This document shows positions 1 through 8,648 of a DNA stretch of 64,000 nt, one piece after another. The DNA comes from Methyloligella solikamskensis. GTDB lineage: Bacteria > Pseudomonadota > Alphaproteobacteria > Rhizobiales > Methyloligellaceae. Each line of letters begins with the position of its first letter. Position 1 is the stretch's first letter. The stretch is taken from the NCBI RefSeq assembly GCF_042676065.1, contig NZ_JBHTJO010000001.1, positions 124,001 to 188,000 on the forward strand. Direction: 5' to 3'. The translations under genes and the position numbers were made by a program. The notes under the pieces are model-generated. The model ran no database searches. It was not told where the DNA came from and saw only the letters and a list, made by a program, of their open reading frames with translations.

Positions 1-1
1 C

Positions 2-454
2 TACGCGACGCTCTACGGGACCCTGACGGTTGCCCTGGTTCAGGGCGCGCTGGGCGGTCTCGCCTTCTGGTGGCTGGGGCTTCCGGCACCGCTTCTATGG
101 GGCACGGTGATGGGGCTGTTCGCCCTGGTGCCGGTGCTGGGCGCCTTCGTGGTCTGGATTCCGGCGGCCGCGTTGCTGGCCCTGGAGGGAAGCTGGGAGA
201 AGTCGTTGATCCTGATCGTCTGGGGCGCGGTGATCGTCGGCGGCATCGACAACGTGCTCTACCCCATGCTTGTGGGGCGGCGCCTGCAGCTCCATACGGT
301 GCCGGCCTTTATCGCCATTCTGGGCGGCCTGTTCTTCTTCGGCGCCTCGGGCCTGCTGCTCGGGCCCATGGTGGTGGCGGTCACCATCTTCCTGTTCGAG
401 GTCTGGCATGTGGAGCAGCGGGGCGTGGGACCGACTGAGCGGGGAGAGCCTTAG
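2..454 (+). CDS. AI-2E family transporter, C-terminal part (cut by window edge)
   Basis: The frame is already open at base 2 and ends at TAG 452-454, so only the last 150 residues are present. They form at least four hydrophobic segments (LLWGTVMGLFALVPVLGAF, LILIVWGAVIVGGIDNVL, FIAILGGLFFFGASGLLLG, MVVAVTIFLF). The pattern P-x-x-x-x-G-A-F followed by DNVLYPMLVG and the GGLFFFG.SGLLLGP stretch is typical of the C-terminal membrane core of the AI-2E/PerM family. Members are inner-membrane permeases of mostly unknown substrate; the family name does not prove autoinducer export. It ends tail to tail, with a 4-nt overlap, against another member of the same family on the opposite strand. Confidence 0.85.
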   Translation, partial: YATLYGTLTVALVQGALGGLAFWWLGLPAPLLWGTVMGLFALVPVLGAFVVWIPAAALLALEGSWEKSLILIVWGAVIVGGIDNVLYPMLVGRRLQLHTVPAFIAILGGLFFFGASGLLLGPMVVAVTIFLFEVWHVEQRGVGPTERGEP

Positions 455-2556
455 GCCACCTTGTCGGCGCTCGTCTGCCCGCCGCTCTTCTTGCCGTTCG
501 TTTTGCCAGGCTTGATGGGCTTGCTGTTCGAGACTTCCGTGGCGCCGGGCTCGACACCGGCAGCCTCGTTGGCTTGGTCGACGCAATAGTCGACAGCCTC
601 GCGCAGGCTCGTCGCGTAAGCATCGGCATTGGCGGCCAGCTTCACCTCGGCGAGTTCTTTGTCATCGGCATCCTCCACCCAGTACCCGACAAGGATGGTG
701 CATTCGGTGGGGAGAATGCGGCGCAGGCGCATGATGAGATAGCGCAGATGCGCCGGGCTCTCCTCCAGGCCCAGATAGGACAGGCAGACAAGCTTCGCCT
801 TGGTCTGCTGAAGGCTGGTGATATTGCCGGCGGAGATTGCATCGGGACCGATGGCCTCGGCGCCGAGCCCGCGCTTCTTCAGAAGCTCGGCCAGCATGGC
901 GCCCGCCGCCTCGTCGAGCCGGGTACGGCCACCGATGCAAAGCACCGGCGTTTCCACCTGCCACTCCTTGGGCAGCTTGTCCTTCTCGACCATGAGAAGG
1001 TCCTGGGCATCGTCTACGCCCCGCTCCTCCTCCAGAGCGAGAAGATGGGCCAACCCTTCCTCGCCCTCATGCTCCTCGACCACTTCCGCCGCCTCGCGCT
1101 CGACCTCGCGTTCGTCAGGGTCTTCGCGGCGCAGAACGCTGAACCAGCGCTTCGGCCCGAGATGGCCGAGATTGGCGATCACCTCCTCCACCGTATTGGC
1201 GATGCGGGAGATCTGTTCGGTCTCAAGCGTGCCACGCTTGTAATCGGCTTGGGCGAGCTGCAGGCCGCCGACGGCGATGTTGTCGAGATAGCTTTGGAGG
1301 CTCTGATCCTTGAGGCAAAGCTCGGCCTGATAGGTGGATTCCGCCGCGTCGCCGGTGAGCGCGCGCTGGTAGAAGGATTGCTGAGGACTCAGGGCGGGCC
1401 GGTCGCCCAGCAGCACCTCCAGGAATTGCAGCCCCTCCACATGACGCCCCAGAACCATGAGGCAAACGGTGATGGGCATGGCGAGCAGCAGGCCGAGGGG
1501 GCCCCACAGCCATGTCCAGAAGATAGTCGAGCCGACGACGGCGATGGGCGACAGCCCCGTACCGTGACCGTAGACCAGGGGCTCCACCACCTGACCCATC
1601 ACAGGCTCGGAAATGAGATAGAGCGCGCCGGTCATCAGGAAGGTATCCCAACCGGGATCGACGGCCGCCGCCAGAAGCAGCGGGAAGGCCGCGGCGATGT
1701 AGGAGCCGATATACGGCACAAAGCGCATGAGGGCCGCGAGCAGCCCCCACACAGCGGGGCTCGGCACGCCGATCAGCCAAAGTCCGCAACCGATGAAGAC
1801 GCCATACAGGGAGTTGATGAGGAGCTGTCGCAGAAAATACTGGCTGAGGCGTCGGGCGGCATCGTTCATGGCGCCGGTGGTGCGCTGCAGGTCCGATGAC
1901 CCCACCAGACGAATGGCCCGGTCGCGCAGATCCTCCCGCTGCATGAGGATGAAGACGCAAAACAGGAAGACGATGCCGATCGTAGCAAGCGGCGGCAGAA
2001 GCGTCTCGATGATGTTCTGATAGACCGGGAGCACCCCGTCATCGTCGCCGATCACTTGCACTGGGATAGGGGCCGGCTTCGCTTGCTCGTCTCTCCTTTC
2101 CTGGGTGTCCTGCCCGTCATTCTCGTCTCGATCTGCCTCAAGCTGTTCTTGCAGCCGCCTGAGCGTATCGGTCGCCTTCTCCAGAGCGGGCGATCGGGCG
2201 GTCGTCTTGCGGAAGGCGTCGATCTTCTTCGACAGTGTGTACTGATAGCGGGGCAGATCGCCGGCAAGCTCGGTCACCTGTTGGGACATGAACCAGCCCA
2301 TCCCGACGATGAGGGCGAAAGACGCACTCACCAGGAGCGTCACGCCGATGACTCGCGGCACTTTCAGCTTGCGCAGGAAAACCAGCGGCGGGGTGAGAAC
2401 GAAGGCCAGCAGGATAGCGAGCGCCAAGGGCAGCAGCACGTCGCGGCCGATATAGAGCCCTGCCATGACGATGGCGGCTATGAGCAGATTCTGGAGGATG
2501 GCCGTCCGCGCATCCGTGTTGCCGGAAAAGAGCGATGAAAAGGAGCCGGGCGGCAT
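451..2556 (-). CDS. AI-2E family transporter with large C-terminal cytoplasmic extension
   Basis: This is a 701-residue membrane protein. Two hydrophobic segments near the N-terminus (about residues 22-60) and a third at about 80-95 are followed by a polar, charged stretch (about 115-180) and a block of five or more membrane segments to about residue 370 (FVPYIGSYIAAAFPLLLAA, TIFWTWLWGPLGLLLAMP), the AI-2E/PerM core. About 330 soluble residues follow. Roughly 525-645 look like a Rossmann-type, B12-binding-like fold (VLCIGGRTRLDEAAGAMLAELL, then KLVCLSYLGLEE), and the tail is Lys/Gly rich. Ordinary family members are 350-400 residues, so the extension is unusual. Substrate is unknown. The stop overlaps the convergent paralogue by 4 nt. 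Confidence 0.85.
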   Translation of the reverse strand: MPPGSFSSLFSGNTDARTAILQNLLIAAIVMAGLYIGRDVLLPLALAILLAFVLTPPLVFLRKLKVPRVIGVTLLVSASFALIVGMGWFMSQQVTELAGDLPRYQYTLSKKIDAFRKTTARSPALEKATDTLRRLQEQLEADRDENDGQDTQERRDEQAKPAPIPVQVIGDDDGVLPVYQNIIETLLPPLATIGIVFLFCVFILMQREDLRDRAIRLVGSSDLQRTTGAMNDAARRLSQYFLRQLLINSLYGVFIGCGLWLIGVPSPAVWGLLAALMRFVPYIGSYIAAAFPLLLAAAVDPGWDTFLMTGALYLISEPVMGQVVEPLVYGHGTGLSPIAVVGSTIFWTWLWGPLGLLLAMPITVCLMVLGRHVEGLQFLEVLLGDRPALSPQQSFYQRALTGDAAESTYQAELCLKDQSLQSYLDNIAVGGLQLAQADYKRGTLETEQISRIANTVEEVIANLGHLGPKRWFSVLRREDPDEREVEREAAEVVEEHEGEEGLAHLLALEEERGVDDAQDLLMVEKDKLPKEWQVETPVLCIGGRTRLDEAAGAMLAELLKKRGLGAEAIGPDAISAGNITSLQQTKAKLVCLSYLGLEESPAHLRYLIMRLRRILPTECTILVGYWVEDADDKELAEVKLAANADAYATSLREAVDYCVDQANEAAGVEPGATEVSNSKPIKPGKTNGKKSGGQTSADKVA

Positions 2557-2949
2557 GCGCTGTTACTGCCTCTCGTATTGCGCCCCCGATCTCTCGCAGG
2601 CGCGACCGCTCCGGGAAAGCCCGGAGATCTCAACCACCGGGACAATAACAGCGGGAGGTGCTTGGAGTTCCGGGATGCTCGCCCTCGAGCGTTTTTCGCA
2701 CAGTCTCGGCGGGCCGGGCGTTAGAGGCCTGGAAACCAGAAATCCCGATGGCGGTGCCGCACCTGGCCGCGGCATGGCAGTTTTTTGCGACTGGATGCGT
2801 CGCAAACGGCGCTTTCGGCGTTAGGCCAAGCGAGACCGCCCGCCTCGAAAGGTTTTCTGGAGAGCTCAATTCGGAAAGCCGGAGGTTCGAGACGCGTGGC
2901 CTCGACTGGTTCATGTCCGATCCATTGGTAACCAGAGGACTTCAGTACC
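2557..2949. other. 393-nt non-coding spacer between divergent genes
   Basis: No reading frame here has a family resemblance or a convincing ribosome site. The spacer separates the divergent starts of the permease at 2556 and the small secreted protein at 2950, so it should hold both promoters. An inverted repeat, TTTGCGAC / GTCGCAAA (2784-2791 and 2799-2806), is visible. The last bases supply AGAGGA at 2934-2939 as the ribosome site for the gene at 2950. Confidence 0.5.
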
Positions 2950-3228
2950 ATGAAGACATTCCTTGCCATTTTCGCTCTCGCCGGCGGGCTGTTCGTGGCC
3001 GGCGCCATTCAGCCGGCCTCGGCCGCCATGCCCATCCCGGAACTCGGGACCGAGTACACGGCGCCCGTGACGGAAGCCGCCTGGCAATGCGGTCCCTATT
3101 CCTGTTATTGGCGGCCGGGCTATCGCGGTTACGTTCCGCCCCATGCCCGCTATTGGGGTCCGCCCACGCGGCCGGACTGCTATTGGAAGTACAAGGCACG
3201 GAAGAACAAGTGGAAGCTGAAGTGCTAA
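2950..3228 (+). CDS. small secreted cysteine/aromatic-rich protein
   Basis: This 92-residue protein has a clear signal peptide (MKTFLAIFALAGGLFVAGA, cut after about ASAA). The mature part is about 67 residues, rich in Tyr, Trp, Pro and Gly, with four Cys (CGPYSCYW, RPDCYW and the C-terminal KLKC), which would suit two disulfides in the periplasm. Small proteins of this Gly/Tyr/Trp type are common in Hyphomicrobiales and have no assigned function. The ATG is supported by AGAGGA 10 nt upstream, and a strong intrinsic terminator follows 31 nt after the stop, so it is a single-gene transcript. Confidence 0.8.
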   Translation: MKTFLAIFALAGGLFVAGAIQPASAAMPIPELGTEYTAPVTEAAWQCGPYSCYWRPGYRGYVPPHARYWGPPTRPDCYWKYKARKNKWKLKC

Positions 3229-3259
3229 GCTTCGCTTCTTAAGTTCTGCGAACTTGGAG

Positions 3260-3291
3260 CCGGCGTCCCTCTGGGGCGCCGGTTTCTTCTT
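3260..3291 (+). terminator. intrinsic terminator of the small secreted protein gene
   Basis: CCGGCGTCCC, a 3-nt loop and GGGGCGCCGG form a 10-bp stem (one G-U pair), followed directly by a T-rich run (TTTCTTCTT). This is a textbook rho-independent terminator on the plus strand. Confidence 0.85.
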
Positions 3292-3307
3292 GGGTGAAGG
3301 GCGAGCC

Positions 3308-4459
3308 CTACGGTCCCCAGGTCGCGTGTTCCGGCTTGTGCAGGATCAGGCGGAAGCAATCGAGATTGCGGGTGAAGAACTCGTTCGCCGCGCCCCAGAG
3401 ATAGAGCCGGAATTTCCGGAACTCGAAATCGCCGAAGCTCTCCTGGATGTACTCCTTATGGGCGTCGAGATTTTTGGCCCATTGCTGGAAGGTCAGGAAG
3501 TAGCTCCAGCGGTCGGAGTGGCACTCATCCAGCAGGAGGGGCGTCTTGGCGAGCTTGTTTATGAAGTCGTCGAGGACCAGGAAGGAATGGTTGCCGGGAT
3601 AGATGTGCCGGACCATGAAGGTGGAGAGCTCGAACTTCTTCCAGGCCGCCGAGCCGTCGAGGAAGACGCGGCCGCCGGGCTTCAGCAGATCGGCAAACTT
3701 CCGGAGCACCCGCTCGTAGTCCGGCAGGTGCTCGATCACCCCCATAATGACGATGGCGTCGAATTTCTCCTCCGGCTCGTATTCCAGGAAGTCCACCAGC
3801 TGGATGTCGAAATCGTCGCCGAAATTGGCGAGCTTGCCGCGCAGGAAGTCCCGGGACACTTCGGAGTTGGTGATACCGGTGAAGTGGACGCCTGCCTGGA
3901 GGGCGTGACCGGCAAACGCACCCCAACCGGGGCCGATCTCCAGCACGCGGGTGCCCTTGCCCAGCTCGCATTTCTCGATCGCCCAGTCGAATTTCCGCTC
4001 CAGCGCCTTTGAAAGCGGCTCGTCGTCGGACTCGTAGATGCCCTGGCTGTAGGCCGGAAAGGTCGGATCGAGAAAGCTCAGGAAGAGCTTCGGGTCGGCG
4101 TTGTAGTGGGACGATATGGCCTGCTTGTTGGTGTAGACCTGCCCGAAAATCATGGGCTCGACAAAGCGCCAGGCGGCCACCAGGGGATGCTGATCGTCGA
4201 AATCGTGGCGCATCGAGAAGGGCTTCAGCATGTCGCCCTCCAAGTCGATATCGCCGTGGATATAGGCCTCCGCAATGTTCGCCTCATCGAGGCTGCGGAC
4301 AGCCCGCACCGCCTTCTCATTTTTCAGGGTGACGAAGAATTCCGGCGCGCCCTGGCCGATCACGCGCTTCTCGCCGTCGGGCAAGGTGATCTCGAACGGG
4401 GTGGAGACGTCGCCGACCCGCTTGACCAGCGCATCGATCACGGCGGTTCCGGCTGCCAT
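3308..4459 (-). CDS. cyclopropane-fatty-acyl-phospholipid synthase family methyltransferase
   Basis: This is a 383-residue SAM-dependent methyltransferase of the CFA synthase / mycolic acid cyclopropane synthase family. The SAM motif I VLEIGPGWGAFAGHA lies near residue 155, motif II-like DAIVIMGVIEHL downstream, and the family region GITNSEVSRDFLRGK between them. CFA enzymes transfer the SAM methyl group to the double bond of unsaturated phospholipid acyl chains at the membrane. The N-terminal region (FEITLPDGEKRVIGQG, then EAYIHGDIDLEGD) is the usual DUF7884-like lead domain. The ATG at 4459 is preceded by GGGGGA, which I prefer to the upstream TTG at 4501. The gene is divergent from the lipase-like gene. 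Confidence 0.85.
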   Translation of the reverse strand: MAAGTAVIDALVKRVGDVSTPFEITLPDGEKRVIGQGAPEFFVTLKNEKAVRAVRSLDEANIAEAYIHGDIDLEGDMLKPFSMRHDFDDQHPLVAAWRFVEPMIFGQVYTNKQAISSHYNADPKLFLSFLDPTFPAYSQGIYESDDEPLSKALERKFDWAIEKCELGKGTRVLEIGPGWGAFAGHALQAGVHFTGITNSEVSRDFLRGKLANFGDDFDIQLVDFLEYEPEEKFDAIVIMGVIEHLPDYERVLRKFADLLKPGGRVFLDGSAAWKKFELSTFMVRHIYPGNHSFLVLDDFINKLAKTPLLLDECHSDRWSYFLTFQQWAKNLDAHKEYIQESFGDFEFRKFRLYLWGAANEFFTRNLDCFRLILHKPEHATWGP

Positions 4460-4637
4460 GGCACATTCCCCCGTTTCGGCTGCCCGCACCCAGTTGGACA
4501 ATTTCGGCAGTCATTGTTTCCGAATGTCGCGACCAATATCAAGGATGCTGGCACAATTTCATGAAACTAGGCTTTGCTTATTCCATATTGTCGCTGAAAG
4601 TCTTCGCCACGCCCGTTTCCGAACAAGGACGCGCCCG

Positions 4638-5843
4638 ATGCTTTGTCCCTTCAAGTCTTCTTTTCTCCACCAATTCTCTTTTCGTCCTTTCACTTTCCTG
4701 GCCGCCCTCTTAGGCCTTCTCGCCTGTTTCGGCGCAAGCCCTGCAGTAGCCCTCTACGACGTCAATCCGAGCGAGATCCCCGGCAAGCCGGGCACGGTGA
4801 TCCGGGTCTGGCCGCTGCAGGGCGGCGGTCCGGGGGGTGGCGAAGCGTTCCGGATCCTCTATCGCTCAACGGGTTTGCGGGGCGAGCCGATCGCGGTCTC
4901 CGGCGCGGTCTTTTTACCCGGCGGCCCAGCGCCCGCCGGCGGCCGGGAGATCATTGCCTATGCCCATCCCACCAGCGGGGTGATGCCGGCTTGCGCCCCG
5001 TCGCTGCGGCCCGACACAGCGGGAATGATCTGGGGTTTGAGACAGATGCTGCAGGCCGGCTATGTGGTGGCGGCGACGGATTATCCGGGCTTGGGTACGA
5101 ACACCATGCACCCGTATCTCTACGGGGTGAGCGAGGCCCGGTCGGTACTGGATTCGGTACGCGCGGCACGGGCCCTGGAGCACACCCAGGCGAGCGAGCG
5201 CTTCGTGGTGTGGGGCCACAGCCAGGGCGGCCAGGCGGCGCTCTTCACGGGGCAGATCGCCGGATCCTACGCGCCGGAACTGAAGCTGATGGGCGTGGCG
5301 GCGGCAGCGCCTGCCACTTACCTGTTGGAGCTGTTCGAAGACGATTATCACGACGAGGGCGGCAAGATCCTGACCGCCATGGCGCTCCTCTCCTGGTCCC
5401 GCATCAAGGGCGTGCCGCTGAAGAACGTCGTGGAGCCCCAAGCCATGGACGCGTTCATGCGGACGGCCGAGCAGTGCCTCGAATCGCCAGGCGATGCGCT
5501 TACCCTCCAGAAGGATGCCAAGCCCCTCCAAGCGGGCGGCTTTCTGAAGATCGATCCGGTGAAGACGGAGCCGTGGCGCTCGATCATGCAAGAGAACTCG
5601 ACAGGACGGCAGCGCATTCCCGTGCCCGTGTTCCTTGCGCAAGGGACTGCTGACACGACCGTCAATCCGGCCGTGACGAAGCAGTATGGCGGCGCGCTCT
5701 GCAAGCAGGGCACGCGGGTGCATTTCGTGGAGATGCCGGGCACCACCCATACATTCGCGGCAAGGGACAGCGTCTCTGCCGCGTTGCAATGGATGGAAGG
5801 CCGTTTTCGCGGCGCGCCTGCGCCGAGCAGCTGCGGCGGCTAG
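4638..5843 (+). CDS. secreted alpha/beta hydrolase (secretory lipase-like)
   Basis: This 401-residue protein begins with an N-terminal signal sequence (FLAALLGLLACFGASPAVA) and resembles the secretory lipase (LIP) / prolyl-oligopeptidase-like hydrolases. Visible catalytic elements are the nucleophile elbow GHSQGGQ, an acid in QGTADTTVNP and the C-terminal His in PGTTHTF. The oxyanion region YAHPTSGVMPACAPS precedes DYPGLGT, as in LIP-type lipases. The likely role is hydrolysis of esters in the periplasm or outside the cell; the substrate cannot be read. The frame is open further upstream, but the ATG at 4638 directly precedes the signal peptide. A terminator follows the stop. Confidence 0.8.
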   Translation: MLCPFKSSFLHQFSFRPFTFLAALLGLLACFGASPAVALYDVNPSEIPGKPGTVIRVWPLQGGGPGGGEAFRILYRSTGLRGEPIAVSGAVFLPGGPAPAGGREIIAYAHPTSGVMPACAPSLRPDTAGMIWGLRQMLQAGYVVAATDYPGLGTNTMHPYLYGVSEARSVLDSVRAARALEHTQASERFVVWGHSQGGQAALFTGQIAGSYAPELKLMGVAAAAPATYLLELFEDDYHDEGGKILTAMALLSWSRIKGVPLKNVVEPQAMDAFMRTAEQCLESPGDALTLQKDAKPLQAGGFLKIDPVKTEPWRSIMQENSTGRQRIPVPVFLAQGTADTTVNPAVTKQYGGALCKQGTRVHFVEMPGTTHTFAARDSVSAALQWMEGRFRGAPAPSSCGG

Positions 5844-5872
5844 GCTGGCGTGAAACCAAAAGTATGAAGAGA

Positions 5873-5911
5873 TGAGCGGGCGCCGAGGCGCGATGCCTCA
5901 ACGCCCGCTCA
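5873..5911. terminator. bidirectional hairpin between convergent genes
   Basis: TGAGCGGGCG (5873-5882) pairs perfectly with CGCCCGCTCA (5902-5911), and an inner GAGGC/GCCTC stem extends it. It lies between the convergent stops at 5843 and 5934 and probably terminates both genes. There is no clear T-run. Confidence 0.6.
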
Positions 5912-5933
5912 CCATTGCAGGGCTCGCCCCTAG

Positions 5934-6101
5934 CTATACGGCGACAAGCGCCAAGATCAGCACGATCACGAAGATCGCGAGGAAGATGTAGAACAGGATC
6001 TTCGCGATGCCCGCGGTGGCCGCGGAAACGCCGCTAAAGCCGAAGAAACCGGCGATCAGCGAGATCACGAAAAAGATCAGCGCCCATTGCAGTAAATCCA
6101 T
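5934..6101 (-). CDS. DUF1328 family small membrane protein
   Basis: This 55-residue protein consists almost entirely of two hydrophobic helices (WALIFFVISLIAGFFGFSG and ILFYIFLAIFVIVLILALV) with the small-residue turn VSAATAGIAK between them. This is the DUF1328 / YtjA pattern, an inner-membrane family of unknown function often linked to envelope stress. The ATG at 6101 gives the family's usual length; the frame is open further upstream but that part is not family-like. It lies 144 nt downstream of the L,D-transpeptidase stop, on the same strand. Confidence 0.85.
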   Translation of the reverse strand: MDLLQWALIFFVISLIAGFFGFSGVSAATAGIAKILFYIFLAIFVIVLILALVAV

Positions 6102-6245
6102 ATCAGCCTCCAATATCGGCAGGCCCGCCAACGGACATGTGGCGGTCTGCCCAAAAGCCCCAGATGGCCTAATAGCCACTAAACCAAAGGCGAGAAGAGG
6201 CGATAGAGTTCCAACATTGCCCAACGCTGAACGCCGGCCGAGACC

Positions 6246-6695
6246 CTAGTTCCGGATCAGGATGGTCGTATTGGAACGGCCGTTCTGCTGCACGAGCGAG
6301 TAAAGCTTCGCGGCATTGTTCGGGTGAAGACGAACGCAGCCATGTGAGGCCGGTCGCCCCAGATGCTTCACCTCGGTGGAGCCGTGGATCGCGTAATTGC
6401 CCGAAAAGAAGATGGAATACGGCATCGGCGCACCGCCATAGAGGCTGGAGCGATGATTTGGCGACAGCATGTACGGCTTGAATGTGCCGGTCGGCGTGCG
6501 ATAGCCGGGCCGGGCCGTCGACACCTTCCAGGTGTGCTTCGGACGCCCATCGACGAAAACCTGCATCCGCTGGGCGGACAGGCTGATTTGCGCCACGACC
6601 TGAGCGGCGTGGGCGATGGTGGTGAACAGTGCCACGGCCACCACGACCGTGAGCAGCAGAATGGCGGCAGCCTGCAGCAGACGCTTCAAGAACAT
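6246..6695 (-). CDS. L,D-transpeptidase (YkuD family)
   Basis: This 149-residue protein has a signal anchor (about residues 8-28) and a YkuD catalytic domain. The family motif HGSTEVKHLGRPASHGCVRL is intact, with the nucleophilic Cys of SHGCVRL and both motif His residues. These periplasmic enzymes form 3-3 peptidoglycan cross-links or attach proteins to peptidoglycan. Residues 35-75 (MQVFVDGRPKHTWKVSTARP, then GTFKPY) form the usual N-terminal strand region. It is at the short end for the family, with no LysM or other binding domain. It is divergently transcribed from the murein endopeptidase gene, a second peptidoglycan enzyme. Confidence 0.92.
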   Translation of the reverse strand: MFLKRLLQAAAILLLTVVVAVALFTTIAHAAQVVAQISLSAQRMQVFVDGRPKHTWKVSTARPGYRTPTGTFKPYMLSPNHRSSLYGGAPMPYSIFFSGNYAIHGSTEVKHLGRPASHGCVRLHPNNAAKLYSLVQQNGRSNTTILIRN

Positions 6696-6915
6696 TACGG
6701 TTACTCCCTACCCAGAACCGTATTTTGACCATGCGGCTTACCGCTCTGGCCCCCCAACGTGATGGAGACTAGCCGTGCGCGTTGAATATCCGGTGAATTC
6801 GGTTCAGCATCGGCAAGTAAATCGGGAAAATGGTGCAAGACGGTGAACCGTGCCTAAGCTGCTGTGCCAATTAGCGCCAAATCTTACGCAACACCCGGGT
6901 GATTCACGCAGCAAG

Positions 6916-8079
6916 ATGCTGAGAGTCGCCGCTCTTTTCGTCTTCGGCGCGCTGTTTGCCGGGCTCTTGCCGGTGGGCGATGTCTACGGCGAGCAAGCGG
7001 AAGCAGCGCCTTTGCCGGAGCGGAAGCCGCCTGTGCCGGAAGGATCAGAGACATCCTCCGCCCCGGCGATCACCGAAGACACGCCTGCCAAAGAGCTGTT
7101 TTCCTCCGTTACCTCCGGCGCGCCCATGACGCCCAAGCCGATCGGCTTCTACACGGCCGGCTGCCTGGCCGGCGGCAAGGCTCTCCCTGAGACCGGCCCC
7201 GCCTGGCAGGCCATGCGGCTTTCCCGAAATCGCAACTGGGGCCACCCCATGCTGATCGATTATCTGGAAGAGCTGGCGAAGGAGGCAAAGGAGAAGGACG
7301 GCTGGTCCGGGCTTCTGGTGGGCGATCTCTCCCAGCCCCGGGGCGGGCCCATGATTACCGGCCATACGAGCCATCAGGTGGGGTTGGATGCGGATATCTG
7401 GCTGACCCCCATGCCGGACCGGGTGCTGACCGACAAGGAGCGGGAGGAGATCAGCGCGGTCTCCATGCTGAAGGACCCGTTCACGGTGGATCCCGATATC
7501 TGGACGCCTGCGCATACGAAGCTGATCAAGCGCGCCTCGGAAGACCGTCAGGTGGCGCGGATCTTCGTGCATCCGGCCATCAAGAAGAAGCTCTGCGAGA
7601 CGGCCGGGAGCGACCGGGGCTGGCTCGCAAAAGTGCGCCCCTGGTGGAACCACTATTATCACTTCCACGTCCGGCTGAATTGCCCCTCCGGGCTTTCCGG
7701 CTGCCGCAATCAACCGCCCGTCGGAAGCGACGATGGGTGCGGGGCGGAGATCACCAACTGGATGGTGAAGCTGCGTCAGTCGGAAGTCTGGAAGGCGGAG
7801 GAACTGCCGAAGCCCGGCAAGGCGCCGGCGGAAAAGCCGCCGCTCACCATGTCCGACCTGCCCGATCAATGCGAAAGCGTGCTCAAGTCCGGCGACGCTC
7901 AGATCCTGCCGAAGCCGGGGGAACCGTCCCCCATGTTGCGGGCGATCGCCAGCAAGGAGGCCGGCCCGCCGATCCCCACGCCGGATGCGGGTATGCTCAA
8001 CATTCTGCGCAATGGCGGCGACCCGACCAAGGACGCAGTTCCCATGCCCGACCGGAAGCCGGAGCCGGGCACGGATTAG
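6916..8079 (+). CDS. mepA: penicillin-insensitive murein endopeptidase MepA
   Basis: This is a 387-residue periplasmic LAS-type metallopeptidase (M74) that cleaves D-Ala-meso-DAP cross-links in peptidoglycan. The zinc-site motifs are TSHQVGLDADIW (His and Asp ligands) and YYHFHVRL (H-x-H). The family's Cys-bearing surface is visible (YTAGCLAGGK, KKLCETAG, LNCPSG). The ATG at 6916 starts a signal peptide (LRVAALFVFGALFAGLLPV); a GTG at 6850 would add 22 residues without helping secretion. The last about 100 residues are Pro/Lys-rich and extend beyond the catalytic core. It is divergent from an L,D-transpeptidase and probably co-transcribed with the DUF2237 gene 22 nt downstream. Confidence 0.92.
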   Translation: MLRVAALFVFGALFAGLLPVGDVYGEQAEAAPLPERKPPVPEGSETSSAPAITEDTPAKELFSSVTSGAPMTPKPIGFYTAGCLAGGKALPETGPAWQAMRLSRNRNWGHPMLIDYLEELAKEAKEKDGWSGLLVGDLSQPRGGPMITGHTSHQVGLDADIWLTPMPDRVLTDKEREEISAVSMLKDPFTVDPDIWTPAHTKLIKRASEDRQVARIFVHPAIKKKLCETAGSDRGWLAKVRPWWNHYYHFHVRLNCPSGLSGCRNQPPVGSDDGCGAEITNWMVKLRQSEVWKAEELPKPGKAPAEKPPLTMSDLPDQCESVLKSGDAQILPKPGEPSPMLRAIASKEAGPPIPTPDAGMLNILRNGGDPTKDAVPMPDRKPEPGTD

Positions 8080-8101
8080 ACCTCTGACCGAAGGAGCGAG
8101 G

Positions 8102-8497
8102 GTGCAAGACAGAGTGGAAGACGAGACGGAAGAGCAGAAGAACGTGTTCGGTGAGCCGATCGGCACATGCTCAGACCGGCCGCTGACCGGCTATTACCGG
8201 ACCGGCTGCTGCCACACCGGCGCGGACGATCTGGGGATGCATACGGTCTGCGTGGAGGTGACGGCGGAGTTTCTGGAATTCTCCGCCAGCCGCGGCAACG
8301 ACCTCTCCACGCCGATGCCGGATTTCGGCTTTCCGGGGCTGGAGCCCGGCGACCGGTGGTGCCTTTGCGCCAGCCGCTGGCTGGAGGCGCTGGAGGCCGG
8401 AAAGGCGCCGCGGGTGTGCCTGGCGGCGACCAATGCCGCGACCCTGGAGGTGATCGATCTAGAAGACCTCAAGCGCCATGCGCTGGATCTTTCTTGA
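8102..8497 (+). CDS. DUF2237 family protein
   Basis: This 131-residue soluble protein closely follows the DUF2237 pattern: NVFGEPIGTCSDRPLTGYYR, GCCHTGADDLGMHTVC, EFLEFSASRGNDLSTP, FPGLEPGDRWCLCASRW and LEVIDLEDLKRHAL. Conserved Cys residues are present in each block. Function is unknown across the family. The GTG start at 8102 has AAGGAG 6 nt upstream, which decides it. It lies 22 nt after mepA and is probably in the same transcript. Confidence 0.88.
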   Translation: MQDRVEDETEEQKNVFGEPIGTCSDRPLTGYYRTGCCHTGADDLGMHTVCVEVTAEFLEFSASRGNDLSTPMPDFGFPGLEPGDRWCLCASRWLEALEAGKAPRVCLAATNAATLEVIDLEDLKRHALDLS

Positions 8498-8532
8498 TGT
8501 CACGCCGCCACAACTCGTGAGAGTCTGCTCCA

Positions 8533-8634
8533 CGTCATCCTGAGGCGCTCGCGTAGCGAGCCTCGAAGGACGACGTGGCCCGACCGCCCATCCTTCGAGG
8601 CCCGGCACCTTGTGCCGGTCACCTCAGGATGACG
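8533..8634. repeat. palindromic intergenic repeat (REP/BIME-like)
   Basis: The outer arms CGTCATCCTGAGG (8533-8545) and CCTCAGGATGACG (8622-8634) are perfect inverted copies. An inner pair, CCTCGAAGGACG / CATCCTTCGAGG, matches at 11 of 12. Each side also carries a small hairpin (GCTCGC/GCGAGC and CCGGCA/TGCCGG). The whole can fold as a four-arm cross. Elements of this style are dispersed in Hyphomicrobiales intergenic regions. Here it sits between the convergent DUF2237 and msrA genes and may stop both transcripts. Confidence 0.8.
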
Positions 8635-8648
8635 GTCTTCTCGGGTGG

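Noticed and set aside
574..1899. A 441-residue plus-strand frame
   Set aside because: It lies wholly antisense to the AI-2E permease gene, has no domain and shows the His/Arg/Leu bias of reverse-frame reads.
1..2556. Autoinducer-2 export by the two AI-2E family proteins
   Set aside because: The family name is historical; no lsr or luxS gene is nearby, and most members have other or unknown substrates.
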